DNA of 64,000 nt from Maribacter caenipelagi (GTDB lineage Bacteria > Bacteroidota > Bacteroidia > Flavobacteriales > Flavobacteriaceae). A model generated the notes under the pieces. It worked only from the letters and a program-made list of their open reading frames with translations. It did not search any database and was not told the origin of the DNA. A program made the translations under genes and the position numbers. The stretch is from assembly GCF_004364175.1 (NCBI RefSeq), contig NZ_SNZW01000020.1, positions 92,462 to 156,461 of the forward strand. Direction: 5' to 3'. Of the stretch, positions 35,742 to 44,734 are shown piece by piece; position 1 is the first letter of the stretch, and each line of letters opens with the position of its first letter.

Positions 35742-36125
35742 TTATAACAACGCACGTAACTTTTTACTTCTCAATAAAACACTTGCCCAAACAAGAATTC
35801 CGAAAATAACCGGAAAAATCGTTAGGTTCATATGGTCTTTATGAATTATATGGGTTGCCACTGCTCCACCTAACCACGCTGTAACAAGCAAACCACCGAT
35901 AAACATGGTTTTAGGCATTGCGTATAGTACCGTAGACACTAATAAAATTATACCCAAGTACATGACATATTCTGATGGGTATCCCATCTCAACAGCTCCT
36001 TTAACTGCCGTTTCGGTTTCTAAAACATTGTTAACGGCACCCATTAAAAGCATAATAATTACAATGCCTTGTAGAATATAAGAAGTCCACAAGACACCTT
36101 TTGAGGTTTTTTTTACAGTTTCCAT
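35742..36125 (-). CDS. DoxX-like membrane protein
   Basis: This 127-residue protein has four hydrophobic helices (about 12-32, 52-70, 74-95, 100-118) in the arrangement of the DoxX-like family, with MYLGIILLVSTVLYAMPKT. The role of the family is poorly defined. It appears to be a single gene. Confidence 0.7.
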   Translation of the reverse strand: METVKKTSKGVLWTSYILQGIVIIMLLMGAVNNVLETETAVKGAVEMGYPSEYVMYLGIILLVSTVLYAMPKTMFIGGLLVTAWLGGAVATHIIHKDHMNLTIFPVIFGILVWASVLLRSKKLRALL

Positions 36126-36223
36126 AAAGTACAGGTTGATTTGATTGTCAACTACAATGTACGTTTTATTTAAATAAAATACAGCTAGTTATACTATACA
36201 GAATAGTAAAAAAGAAAAAGTAA

Positions 36224-36727
36224 TTATTTAAATATCAGTCCGTTTTCAGCATCAAACTGAGCTTTTTCTTCGGGCGAGAGTCCGTCACGAATAACACGAA
36301 TGGTATAGCCGCCGACCACTTTGCCGTCGTCATAATACATCCAATCACTAATATTAGCACGGTTTACGGTAATAGTATCACCTAATTGAACTTTGTTGGT
36401 GTATACTGGTTCGTTGGCAATAATGCCCATAAAATCGTTATCAATTAACTGAATATCACCCACCCAAATATGTTCGTCACCACCATCGGCATTGAATTTC
36501 TGCTTGATCGTAAAATACTCAAAACTAGGGTTGTCGCTGACAAGAGCATTTTTAAATTCATCGATAGAATTTTTGGCATCCACCATAGCCTGGTTCATTT
36601 TGGCATTATCATCTTCCACATTGTATACATCGGGTTCGCCAGAGCGTTCTGTTTTATCGGCTGAACCTTCTTTGCATGAGGATAGCATAAATAAGATTGA
36701 TGCAATAAAAAGTAGCGATTTCTTCAT
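36224..36727 (-). CDS. DUF2314-domain lipoprotein
   Basis: The 167-residue protein has a lipoprotein signal ending MLSSC (Cys18) and a C-terminal DUF2314 (YegJ-like) domain from about 50, seen in FTIKQKFNADGGDEHIWVGD and VQLGDTITVNRANISDWMY. The function of the family is unknown. Confidence 0.8.
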   Translation of the reverse strand: MKKSLLFIASILFMLSSCKEGSADKTERSGEPDVYNVEDDNAKMNQAMVDAKNSIDEFKNALVSDNPSFEYFTIKQKFNADGGDEHIWVGDIQLIDNDFMGIIANEPVYTNKVQLGDTITVNRANISDWMYYDDGKVVGGYTIRVIRDGLSPEEKAQFDAENGLIFK

Positions 36728-36892
36728 AACAAAAGTGTTTATTAAAGTTGAGGTGAATTAAGGTGTTAAGAAACACAACGTAATAGTTCTTCTATTGTTT
36801 TAAGCTATAATTTAGATTTTTATACTCCGACGAATGCCTCGAGAATTAAGATTGTTCTCCTTCCAATAGCTCGTGTCTTGTTTAGCGTTAGT

Positions 36893-37621
36893 TTACTTGG
36901 GGTTTTTACCGTTTCTGGGGTCTTGTTTTAGCACTTTTGCGGTGGTACGGTAAAAGGTAGGTGCGTAGGAGTAAAACTCATGAGGTTGCTCAAAAAAGGT
37001 TTCTAGGGTAATGGCAAAAAGCTCCATTAAATTGGTGCCGCCATAATCTCTGAAAATGGTATATTTTCCTTCTCGGATAAGCGGAATTTTTTTGGTAGCT
37101 AATTCTTTCCAGGCATTTAGATCCGTATCGTTGAATACTTTTGAAAAATACGAACCTTTGGCATTCTCAATAATGAGACAATGACTGAACTCGTGAATAG
37201 CAATATTTAATCCGTCATTGGTAATAATAAAGCCTTTTTCTACAGCAGGCCAAGATAAATTTACGCGCTTGGTCACTGTATTTACATCACCATCATAAAG
37301 AACATCTCTACCAGTATATGAGTATGAAGACGGAGTAACAAATATGGTTTTAAAGATGCTCAAGACATCTTGTTTTAAACCAAAAGTTATCTCAACGAAA
37401 GCACTAGAAATAACTAATTTCATCTCTGTGGTAAGTTCAAAACCTTCGGTAGAACCAAAATTGGTGGTTTTTAAAAACAGCAACGTTCTCACCACAAAAG
37501 AATGTTGGTGATTATCTGATAATGCTGCGTAATAGGAATTCCATTTACTGAGCACTTCATGGCATTCGTACTTGCTACTAGACTTAAGAAAAAAGTTGAC
37601 GAAGATATGTTTTACGTTCAA
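36893..37621 (-). CDS. Zinc-dependent peptidase, MtfA-like
   Basis: The 242-residue protein contains HEFSH (143-147), the HExxH zinc motif, and a downstream Glu in NLMELFAITLETFFEQP that fits the third ligand of MtfA (M90) peptidases. It has no signal peptide, as expected for the cytosolic family. The substrate is unknown. Confidence 0.8.
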   Translation of the reverse strand: MNVKHIFVNFFLKSSSKYECHEVLSKWNSYYAALSDNHQHSFVVRTLLFLKTTNFGSTEGFELTTEMKLVISSAFVEITFGLKQDVLSIFKTIFVTPSSYSYTGRDVLYDGDVNTVTKRVNLSWPAVEKGFIITNDGLNIAIHEFSHCLIIENAKGSYFSKVFNDTDLNAWKELATKKIPLIREGKYTIFRDYGGTNLMELFAITLETFFEQPHEFYSYAPTFYRTTAKVLKQDPRNGKNPK

Positions 37622-37691
37622 GTAGTTGGTTTGGTTGACAGTATGGTTTTACAAAAATAGATTGGCGAAAAACGCTGGTGTAAAATTAGTA

Positions 37692-38180
37692 TTATTCGGT
37701 GATAACAACACTACCCAGTAGTTCATTTTCGGTTGGTTTTTCAAACCAATTTTCCATAAAATCAAAATTCTCTTGGGTTACTTCAAACTCAAAAGTTGCT
37801 CCTTTTTCGTTGTTGCGTTGCTGTACGCGTTGCCATCTGGTTTCTTTAGAAATATCTAAAAAGTGAAGTTGAATTTCGAACCCATTAGATGCCGCAAATG
37901 CTCTAAACTTTTCTCGGTGTTCAAATTTCGATAGACCCAAGTCTAAAATAGCATCGGTATTAGAATCTTCTAATTGTGTTACTACATTTAAGATCATACG
38001 TTCTGCTCGTTCTATACGCTCTAAAAACCATTCTAATCCGTCGGTTTCAGTTTTGTCAGGTAGAAACAACGTATTGTTCCATGTATCAATAGAAAAGAGC
38101 ACGCCTTTGGTTTTCTTTTTGAGCTCGTTTGAGTAAGTAGTTTTACCTGATCCTGTATTACCGACGATAAGGTGTAGCAT
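37692..38180 (-). CDS. P-loop ATPase/kinase, small AAA-type
   Basis: The 162-residue protein begins with the Walker A motif GNTGSGKTT (residues 7-15) and has a DLGLSKFEHREKF block and an Arg-rich lid (ETRWQRVQQRN), as in small predicted kinases related to zeta-toxin-like and gluconate-kinase-like ATPases. The substrate is unknown and no partner gene is apparent. Confidence 0.75.
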   Translation of the reverse strand: MLHLIVGNTGSGKTTYSNELKKKTKGVLFSIDTWNNTLFLPDKTETDGLEWFLERIERAERMILNVVTQLEDSNTDAILDLGLSKFEHREKFRAFAASNGFEIQLHFLDISKETRWQRVQQRNNEKGATFEFEVTQENFDFMENWFEKPTENELLGSVVITE

Positions 38181-38231
38181 ATGATCTTTATATTAGATAT
38201 AGTTTTTGTAGTTGCAATTATAGAGTTGTAA

Positions 38232-39038
38232 CTAGTTAAGTGTTGTCAGCTGTTGTTTAAAATCTAAAATTTCATTTAAATAGATTTCATTTAAAAACTC
38301 GTTGTAATAATCCTCGCGTTTAGAGGCTATATTTTCTTCAGCTTTTAGAATATGCGCTATAGCATTCTCTAATTCCCCAGTTTTTTGGTACGCTTTAGCA
38401 ATACCGAAATGAGCTTCTGGTACGTGGTCCGATTGGTTTAAAGCACGTTGAAATTCAGAAATTGATTTCTCGTAATTACCAAGTTCGTATTCACAAAGAC
38501 CGAGGTAAACAAATGCATGAACATCTGCCCAGTCTTCTTTTTGGTTTATGATACTTTGGTTGAAGAGATCGATAGCTTTTTGATAATTCTTTTTTCCGAA
38601 ATAACACTCTCCACGTAAAAAGTCAATGTCTTCTCCCCAGGGCGCATCAATCGTGTTAGGTGTTAAACTATCTAATCTGTCGAAGTCACTTAAAGCACCG
38701 TCATAATTTCGTAATTTTCTCAATTTCATCCAACCGCTATATCCCAAATGTATTTTTGGATCAAGTTGAACAGCTTTGTCTAAAAGCTCAAAACCTTTTG
38801 CGTAATCACCTCTTTTGTTGAAAGCTACAGATTGTTCAAAATAGGCATCAGAATACTCTGGGTATTGCATTTTTAAAATGTCGAACATTGCTTGGGATAA
38901 ATAAGAACCTTGAAAATGTTCAGCCATTTTAAATCGGTCAACTTTCGGAGCCAATGCCGTGTAATAAAGCATGATTATTGAAAAAGAGAAAAATAGTAGT
39001 GTAAAAATCACTTTAATTATTTTTATAAAAGTCTTCAT
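38232..39038 (-). CDS. Membrane-anchored TPR protein
   Basis: The 268-residue protein has one N-terminal hydrophobic segment (about 8-29) and then at least five TPR-like repeats, for example YFEQSVAFNKRGDYAKGFEL, YFGKKNYQKAIDLFNQSI, YLGLCEYELGNYEKSISEF and FGIAKAYQKTGELENAI. It probably acts as a protein-protein scaffold. It starts five bases after the upstream gene, so the two form an operon. Confidence 0.85.
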   Translation of the reverse strand: MKTFIKIIKVIFTLLFFSFSIIMLYYTALAPKVDRFKMAEHFQGSYLSQAMFDILKMQYPEYSDAYFEQSVAFNKRGDYAKGFELLDKAVQLDPKIHLGYSGWMKLRKLRNYDGALSDFDRLDSLTPNTIDAPWGEDIDFLRGECYFGKKNYQKAIDLFNQSIINQKEDWADVHAFVYLGLCEYELGNYEKSISEFQRALNQSDHVPEAHFGIAKAYQKTGELENAIAHILKAEENIASKREDYYNEFLNEIYLNEILDFKQQLTTLN

Positions 39039-39043
39039 AGTCT

Positions 39044-39583
39044 TTAAAATATATCTGTGATTTTACCATCCTGAATTTTAAAACTCAAATTGTAATAGGT
39101 ATCTAGGGTTTGATTGTTCCATTTACCGGCATGCCAATCCTTCAAGTTTTTAATTGATTCTTGAATCTGTTTGATATTACCAAAATTAAAACTGGTTTCC
39201 TTTAAATCTGTGTTTACCATTTTTACTCGAAATCTACCTGTTTGATTAGAACAATTAACAACGAATCTAAAAGTAATGATACCCGATTTTTCAAAATTGA
39301 GTTGAGTTATAAGTTCTCTTAGTTCTTTTTTTATAGCCCTTTCTCCGCCTTCATAATAAGTGTCGGCCGAATAGTATTGTTGAATTTGATCCTCATCGCA
39401 AACCACAAAATCAGAATTGTCAATGGACGCATCAAAAGCGATATCCCCAACTTGACTACTATATAGTGAGTTAACCCAAAAGTAAACGGCTACAGCTATA
39501 AGAAAACTGATAAATAAGAGGATATTCAGTTTGTTTTTCAAATCAGATTTTAGTTTTATTATACGATAATTATATCTCTTCAA
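39044..39583 (-). CDS. Single-pass membrane protein of unknown function
   Basis: The 179-residue protein has a membrane segment at about 19-39 and an extracytoplasmic domain with SGIITFRFVVNCSNQTGRFRV. That pattern recalls the beta-rich C-terminal fold of TonB-like proteins, but the match is too weak to name. It is co-transcribed with the downstream TPR gene. Confidence 0.55.
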   Translation of the reverse strand: MKRYNYRIIKLKSDLKNKLNILLFISFLIAVAVYFWVNSLYSSQVGDIAFDASIDNSDFVVCDEDQIQQYYSADTYYEGGERAIKKELRELITQLNFEKSGIITFRFVVNCSNQTGRFRVKMVNTDLKETSFNFGNIKQIQESIKNLKDWHAGKWNNQTLDTYYNLSFKIQDGKITDIF

Positions 39584-39606
39584 TTTATAAGGTATGATTT
39601 GTAATA

Positions 39607-40065
39607 CTACCCATTAGCCTCTTTCGCCTGTTCTTCTAAATCAGCAATATTTTCAAATTTTTGTAGCGGTAGTTCTTTATTGGTCGCTTTAATTTCAGCT
39701 ACTAGATCAAGAATTAAATCTAAGGGTTTTGCTTCATAGCCAAACATTTTTTGGTCAAAGGCAATACCAGCTATAATTCCGTCATTTTCCATGCCTACAC
39801 CACAATTTTCTATAAAATCTACTAATGCTATTTCGGTAATCTGGTAGTTGCTCCAATGGTTTATGGTGCAAGATTTCGCCCTGCCACTTTCTGCCCAAAA
39901 ACAAAGTACACCAACAGGTCTGTCATTTTCATCATCATACTGCACAGATGCTGAGGTTGCAAAACCTTCACGATTTTGCAGCGCATAAACAATGTCTGTT
40001 TCGCAAACCGTTTTTATAAATTTCTTATATCTGTTTGCAATGATATCTGAGCCTTGTTGTTCCAT
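39607..40065 (-). CDS. DUF2750-family protein
   Basis: The 152-residue cytoplasmic protein begins RYKKFIKTVCETDIVYALQN, a good match to the DUF2750 start, and continues with VGVLCFWAESGRAKSC. Members are often immunity-like or accessory proteins of unknown function. Confidence 0.7.
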   Translation of the reverse strand: MEQQGSDIIANRYKKFIKTVCETDIVYALQNREGFATSASVQYDDENDRPVGVLCFWAESGRAKSCTINHWSNYQITEIALVDFIENCGVGMENDGIIAGIAFDQKMFGYEAKPLDLILDLVAEIKATNKELPLQKFENIADLEEQAKEANG

Positions 40066-40253
40066 GTATTGTGTTTGTGGAAAATATATTTATTAGTAAT
40101 TGTTCAATTGATTGCTAAAGTAATTTTAATAATTTTAAAATAAGTTGTGTTTTGGAGAACAAAGGCTATGATAAGGAGAAGTGAGAATAGAAATGTTATA
40201 CTTTTGTTAGTAATATGATTAACTCCAAGTTTCAAAACTATGAAACGATTACT

Positions 40254-40955
40254 CTAATTTCCACGTCTAGAGGAACTTTGATTACTCTTCCAATATTCTT
40301 GACTAGCGTATTTTTCATGTAGCGCCGAAAAATCTTGTATTTGTACATCTTGTTCTTTATGGTCTTTCGTGTGCAAATACTTAGATTCTAATAGATTGCC
40401 CATTTTAATATTTTCTGTTTTAATGCAGTTGTCAGCTTTGTAGGTGAAATCGGTAACAAGAATAAGTTTTGTGGCGTCATAATCAGGTAAAGGTGTTGAA
40501 GGCGTTGTATCTAAACCAAGTTGTTTTACCACACTCATTGAAGTTGGTGAATACTCCCTAAAAACAGGTTTTGTTGTTTGCTCGTCAACAACATTACATA
40601 TTATATTATATCCCATATGCTTATAATTTTCTATTTCTGTGGGATAATTATTATTTAGGTATTCAAAGAACTGATATTGCATTTCTCTTTGAATAGCGCC
40701 TAAAGCTTGTAGTTTTTGCCCTTTATTCAATCGCGTATTTTCACTCTCTGCCCCATTTATGAAATAAGAACATTTTGCGGGTACGGTAGTTGAAAAAATG
40801 GTTCTTTTTTCGGCAATACCTCTTGTGCCGTGTATTGATCTTGTTACGTTAATTTGAAAATTAAATGTATCTCTCTTATCTGTCTTTATAAATTCTTGTG
40901 AATAAATGGTTAAAGAAAATAAAAGCGAACCAAAAGCGAATATTAATTTTTTCAT
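40254..40955 (-). CDS. Secreted protein of unknown function
   Basis: The 233-residue protein has a signal peptide (cleavage near IYSQ at 20). The body includes two cysteines in KCSYF and NIICNVV and another in NCIKTENIKMG, and ends in a Ser/Arg tail. No family is recognised. The 188-base gap upstream (40066-40253) holds nothing I can identify. Confidence 0.55.
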   Translation of the reverse strand: MKKLIFAFGSLLFSLTIYSQEFIKTDKRDTFNFQINVTRSIHGTRGIAEKRTIFSTTVPAKCSYFINGAESENTRLNKGQKLQALGAIQREMQYQFFEYLNNNYPTEIENYKHMGYNIICNVVDEQTTKPVFREYSPTSMSVVKQLGLDTTPSTPLPDYDATKLILVTDFTYKADNCIKTENIKMGNLLESKYLHTKDHKEQDVQIQDFSALHEKYASQEYWKSNQSSSRRGN

Positions 40956-41106
40956 AACTAATTATAATTTAGATGATTAAATGTAATATTTTTTTTGATG
41001 TTTCGTTAAGGCTGCGGTTCAGTTAATTTGGTATGTTATATATTATAATCTATGAGCCTAGAATAATATTGTCTCAGATTAAAGAAGAATTTGTTTGTTT
41101 TTTACC

Positions 41107-41541
41107 TCAGTTCTTTGTTGGCAGCTGTTTTTGTTCCATATTCAACGCTGTTTTTTCTTCTAAATAGATATATGATTGTGGCGCACAAAAATTATCAAAA
41201 ATATCTGAAGGGTCAATTCCGTTTTCAAATTTCTGAACTCCGTTAATCTTAATAGAAAATCCTGTTTCAGAGTTTTGGTAATAATTGAAAAAGTCATTTT
41301 TATCAATTCCTCCAACTTTATTAAATTCTTTCCAAAGATTCTTCGGATTATTCTGAACTATCTCTTTAATCGTAAAAAAACCAATTATTTTCTTTTCAGG
41401 TGACGAAGAGTAAACAAAAATTTTGTCAACAGGTCTTTTAAAGATTTTCTTTCGAAACTCCACCTTTTTAGTTCCCGACATAATTGCCTGTGCATAAACA
41501 GGTTTAATTGATAATATAACGCTGGTCAAAGTATCCTTCAT
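41107..41541 (-). CDS. ASCH-domain protein
   Basis: The 144-residue protein starts VILSIKPVYAQAIMSGTKKVEFRKK, the ASCH (PUA-like) signature with the conserved SIKP and EFRK positions, and continues with KIFVYSSSPEKKIIGFFTI. ASCH domains bind RNA or modified nucleotides. The gene overlaps the upstream PIN-GNAT gene by 38 nt in another frame, so the two must be translated from one message. The coding region is very A/T-rich. Confidence 0.85.
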   Translation of the reverse strand: MKDTLTSVILSIKPVYAQAIMSGTKKVEFRKKIFKRPVDKIFVYSSSPEKKIIGFFTIKEIVQNNPKNLWKEFNKVGGIDKNDFFNYYQNSETGFSIKINGVQKFENGIDPSDIFDNFCAPQSYIYLEEKTALNMEQKQLPTKN

Positions 41542-43009
41542 TGTTTAATTTGGTATAATCCGTTTCCTTTAATTCTGTTATTGTTTGTAGTTTATTTTTA
41601 AAACTATCAATTTCTTTGATTTTTTGTAAGCTAATATTTTTTTTCAAATATGCTATTAACCTAAATGTTATAACGTGTAATTCTCCTTTTTCTTCTAACC
41701 ATTTTCGTAATTCTATTTCTGTAAAGACAGTTTTTTTTCTAACAATATTCCATAACTTATCAAAATCATTGACAATTTCGATATTTTCTAAAACTCCAAA
41801 CGGTTCAATTACTTGATTAACTTTAGATGAATAGAAAAATAGTAAATCTCCTTTTTTAGGTTTTTTATTTTTTGAGTTTGAAATATATGCCTTTACAATT
41901 GTATTACCTTGAATTTCATTAATGCTATCAGGTGCTTTATCAAATAAAGTTGGCGGTCTTAATTTGCCATCTTTAAACAAACTGCCATAAAAATCAGGAC
42001 GAATTGGTATTACATATTTTTTTACGTTTGAGTTGTTTAAATAAAATGGATGTGCAGAAATATCATTTTTAGATATTTTAATTTTAGCTTTATCTAAACA
42101 CTTTACCATTCGGATTTCTATTAATCCTTGACTGTTTTGAAATTCATTTCGATAAAACCCAAATGTTTCAAGTAACTTAATTAAATGAATTTGTTTCTCG
42201 TAGACAGTTAGATATAAATATTTGATTTTCCTGTTTATACATAATTCAAACATTTTGTTTAAAAATAGTTCTCCCAGTTTTATACCAAAAGCGGTGTCGT
42301 CAACTTTTAAGGTGCATATTTTTAACGCTTCATCAAAAATATTTGGCAATTGATGGTCTTCTATATTTTCTAAATTATAAATTAAAATAGCTTGAAGATT
42401 ATCTTCAACGATAAGTGTATAGCATTTTCGGTTTTTTATAGCACATTTTTGCAACCATTTATTGAATTCAATTTCTCCATAATCTTCTCTTAAACTATCG
42501 AAAAACGTACTGTTAAATTTTGATTCTATTTCTCTTATACTATGTTCTCGAAGAATTGGATGAGATGGTATTTTAAAAGTGAATTGTTCTTCGAGCATTA
42601 TTAGTGCTTGGTCAATAGTCAGAACTCTGTCGTTTAAGCCTATTTTTAATGCGTTTTTATGGATTCCTTTATCTTGTGTTACAAAGTAGTCAACAAACCC
42701 CTTTTCTAATTGGAAAAGCTGTTTATTATCAATCTCATCATTTATTTTACTGTTCTTAAGATTGGAAGTGAATTCTATTGTTGGTTTCGCATAATCTTGT
42801 AAAAATTGATATTTGTTGAGTTTAGATAAAATTATTTTTTTTCTATCACTATTTTTATCTCTACTGACATCAAGTGGTATGGCTTTCGGATGATAAAGAA
42901 TTTCACAATCGTTGGTGTTTGCAATTCTGTAAAATTTAGAGAAAGTTTCCGTAATTACTCGATTGTCTTCGAGTTCAATTAGAATGTTAGTATCTATTAA
43001 TATTCTCAA
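41504..43009 (-). CDS. PIN-GNAT-ASCH/EVE-like fusion protein
   Basis: The 501-residue protein has three apparent domains. Residues 1-145 form a PIN nuclease-like domain (DTNILIE at 6-12, with Asp6; VDYFVTQDKGI at 106-116, with Asp107 and Asp113). Residues about 160-305 resemble a GNAT acetyltransferase, with a TLKVDDTAFGIKLGELFLNK core followed by YLYLTVY and LLETFGFYR. Residues about 325-480 resemble an ASCH/EVE-type PUA fold (KKGDLLFFYSSKVNQVIEPF). The layout could describe an RNA-cleaving and RNA-modifying protein that senses a nucleic acid through its PUA-like end. It lies 14 bases after the ADP-ribosyltransferase-like gene and overlaps the ASCH gene. Domain calls are from pattern only; PIN is the surest. 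Confidence 0.75.
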   Translation of the reverse strand: MRILIDTNILIELEDNRVITETFSKFYRIANTNDCEILYHPKAIPLDVSRDKNSDRKKIILSKLNKYQFLQDYAKPTIEFTSNLKNSKINDEIDNKQLFQLEKGFVDYFVTQDKGIHKNALKIGLNDRVLTIDQALIMLEEQFTFKIPSHPILREHSIREIESKFNSTFFDSLREDYGEIEFNKWLQKCAIKNRKCYTLIVEDNLQAILIYNLENIEDHQLPNIFDEALKICTLKVDDTAFGIKLGELFLNKMFELCINRKIKYLYLTVYEKQIHLIKLLETFGFYRNEFQNSQGLIEIRMVKCLDKAKIKISKNDISAHPFYLNNSNVKKYVIPIRPDFYGSLFKDGKLRPPTLFDKAPDSINEIQGNTIVKAYISNSKNKKPKKGDLLFFYSSKVNQVIEPFGVLENIEIVNDFDKLWNIVRKKTVFTEIELRKWLEEKGELHVITFRLIAYLKKNISLQKIKEIDSFKNKLQTITELKETDYTKLNNEGYFDQRYIIN

Positions 43010-43023
43010 AATGTACAGTTTTT

Positions 43024-43704
43024 TTATATCTCAGTTATATGAATTTGATTTTGAGTTCTATCTACGACGTCAATTTTAAATTTCGTTCCATTTTTAAATA
43101 ACACTTCAAGCTCGATTTGTATAAAAGTAATATTTTGAATATCCTTTGCGTTACTATTTGAAGAAGTACTAATTACGAATTGAAAATCGGTTTCTTCATC
43201 AGAAATTCTACGATTATCTTTATGACAGGAAAGGTAATCATTAAATTGTACTACAGAATTTAATTTAGATTCATAAAAATCTAGCGCAAATTCGACTCCA
43301 TTTTCTGGTTGACTAATATCTCTATAAAGTATAGCATTATTAGTAGAATTCAATTTATCCAACCCTTTATTTAATAGCTTTATATAAGCATTCTCGTCTT
43401 TATGTAGTTTTATGTTACTTCTTAGCAAGTAATTTATGTTTTTATAAATATTATGATGCGTATACATGTAAATTGAAGAAGCCTCGTCTGTACTTAAATT
43501 ATTTGTAATCATCGCATCTAAGTTTTCACCTGTAGGAGTAGTTTCTCCAAATTGATGATTCTCTAACTTTTTAAGAAATAGTTCATGATGAAATCGGAAA
43601 TTATTTTTTCCTCTTGGAGGATCAAAAAATTCAAGATTTGATTTTATTGCAGATTTATGTCTAAAATCTTCACATTCTTCAAAAAGTTGAATGATTTCGT
43701 CCAT
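43024..43704 (-). CDS. ADP-ribosyltransferase exoenzyme-like protein (putative toxin)
   Basis: With the ATG at 43704 the protein has 226 residues; a TTG at 43752 would add 16. Residues 70-226 show the R-S-E clade ART fold. LSTDEASSIYMYTHHNIYKN and INYLLR match the helical entry, ILYRD holds the catalytic-site Arg128, ISTSS holds the STS motif (179-181), and ELEVLFKNGTKFKID holds the E-x-E pair Glu198/Glu200. These enzymes transfer ADP-ribose from NAD to protein or nucleic acid. There is no signal peptide, so an intracellular target is likely. It is the first gene of a cassette with PIN-GNAT-ASCH and ASCH proteins, which could be antitoxin, sensor or effector. Confidence 0.75.
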   Translation of the reverse strand: MDEIIQLFEECEDFRHKSAIKSNLEFFDPPRGKNNFRFHHELFLKKLENHQFGETTPTGENLDAMITNNLSTDEASSIYMYTHHNIYKNINYLLRSNIKLHKDENAYIKLLNKGLDKLNSTNNAILYRDISQPENGVEFALDFYESKLNSVVQFNDYLSCHKDNRRISDEETDFQFVISTSSNSNAKDIQNITFIQIELEVLFKNGTKFKIDVVDRTQNQIHITEI

Positions 43705-43934
43705 GCTCAGTTTACAATTTAATAGATATTTTAAATGGATTAAGAATTTCAAAATTGCTGTTAACTAATGTGTATAATTGCATATATCCCGCTATATCCA
43801 AGAGTATGTGTAATCGGAGTCCTAAATATACCACTAAAGAATAAACCTACAATTTACATTTCACACTCCATTACGGGAAACCATAATTGGTTAAAAATTA
43901 TGTATGGTTTGGGTATTTTTACGACCAAAAGGTC

Positions 43935-44312
43935 ATGTCAAAGAAAATTCTATTTATCTATAATGCCAATAGCGATGCTGGTAGCAAAATGCTAGATTTC
44001 GCCCATAAGATTGTGAGTCCAGATACATACGACTGCGCACTCTGCTCATTAACCTTCGGCAACTTCACCGAAAACAAACAATGGACAGCGTTTAGAGAAA
44101 GTTTATTAGCCAAAGGCTACGAGCTAGAATTCTTTCATAAAGACGAATTCCAAGAAAGCTATAAAAGCAAATTTGGGCATAAGTATACCTATCCTATTAT
44201 ACTGGTTGAAACAGATCATGATTTAGAGGTGTTGGTGACGACCGAGAAGTTGAACGCTATGGAGACGGTGGAGAATCTTATTGATGAAGTAGGCAGTTTC
44301 AGTGATCAGTAA
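43935..44312 (+). CDS. Conserved hypothetical protein
   Basis: The ATG at 43935 gives 125 residues starting SKKILFIYNANSDAGSKMLD; a TTG at 43887 would add 16 unlikely residues. The body contains CALCSLTFGNFTENKQW and HKDEFQESYKSKFGHKY. I recall similar proteins in other Bacteroidota but know no function. The last codons (GSFSDQ) and stop run into a CAGTnnn word repeat that continues for about 30 bases, so the C-terminus looks repeat-derived. It is divergent from the ART cassette. Confidence 0.6.
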   Translation: MSKKILFIYNANSDAGSKMLDFAHKIVSPDTYDCALCSLTFGNFTENKQWTAFRESLLAKGYELEFFHKDEFQESYKSKFGHKYTYPIILVETDHDLEVLVTTEKLNAMETVENLIDEVGSFSDQ

Positions 44313-44352
44313 GCAGTTACAGTTTTCAGTTGTTTTCGTTAGCGAGTACCAC

Positions 44353-44415
44353 TGTCAGTTCGAGTGGATTTTTTACTTCCGCTATGCTTCAGTAAAAAAT
44401 CCACTCGAACTGACA
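44353..44415. repeat. Perfect 25-bp inverted repeat (hairpin)
   Basis: The left arm 44353-44377 begins TGTCAGTTCGAGTGG and the right arm 44391-44415 is its exact reverse complement, with a 13-nt loop. The transcript of either strand would fold strongly. Confidence 0.9.
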
Positions 44416-44734
44416 TTTCGGTTTATTGGTCACTGAGCGTAGCCAATGTGATACGTGTTCCGGTCTCTTCGACTTTGCCTTCTTCTGGCAGGCAGGCTCA
44501 GGGTTATCTTATAGTTTCAGTAGGCAGTTACAGTTTTCAGTTATCTTTAGTGAAGTGTTATCCCTACTGTCAGTTCGAGTGAATTTCGAGGTACGAGAAA
44601 ATTAGCTTGCCCGCCGATAAGGAGGGTATCGAGAACAGGTTTGGAACACGTGATGGTTCTCGATACAATTTTAGGCTTTCGTTGCACTCATGCTAAAATC
44701 ACTCGAACTGACAATGCATTTACGAGATGGGTGT

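Noticed and set aside
43768..43995. Reading frame of 75 codons overlapping the 43935 gene
   Set aside because: It overlaps in another frame, with irregular composition and no family resemblance; the 43935 gene is the better call.
44364..44582. Reading frame of 72 codons in the repeat island
   Set aside because: It runs through the 25-bp hairpin and repeat tails and has no start context or family signature.
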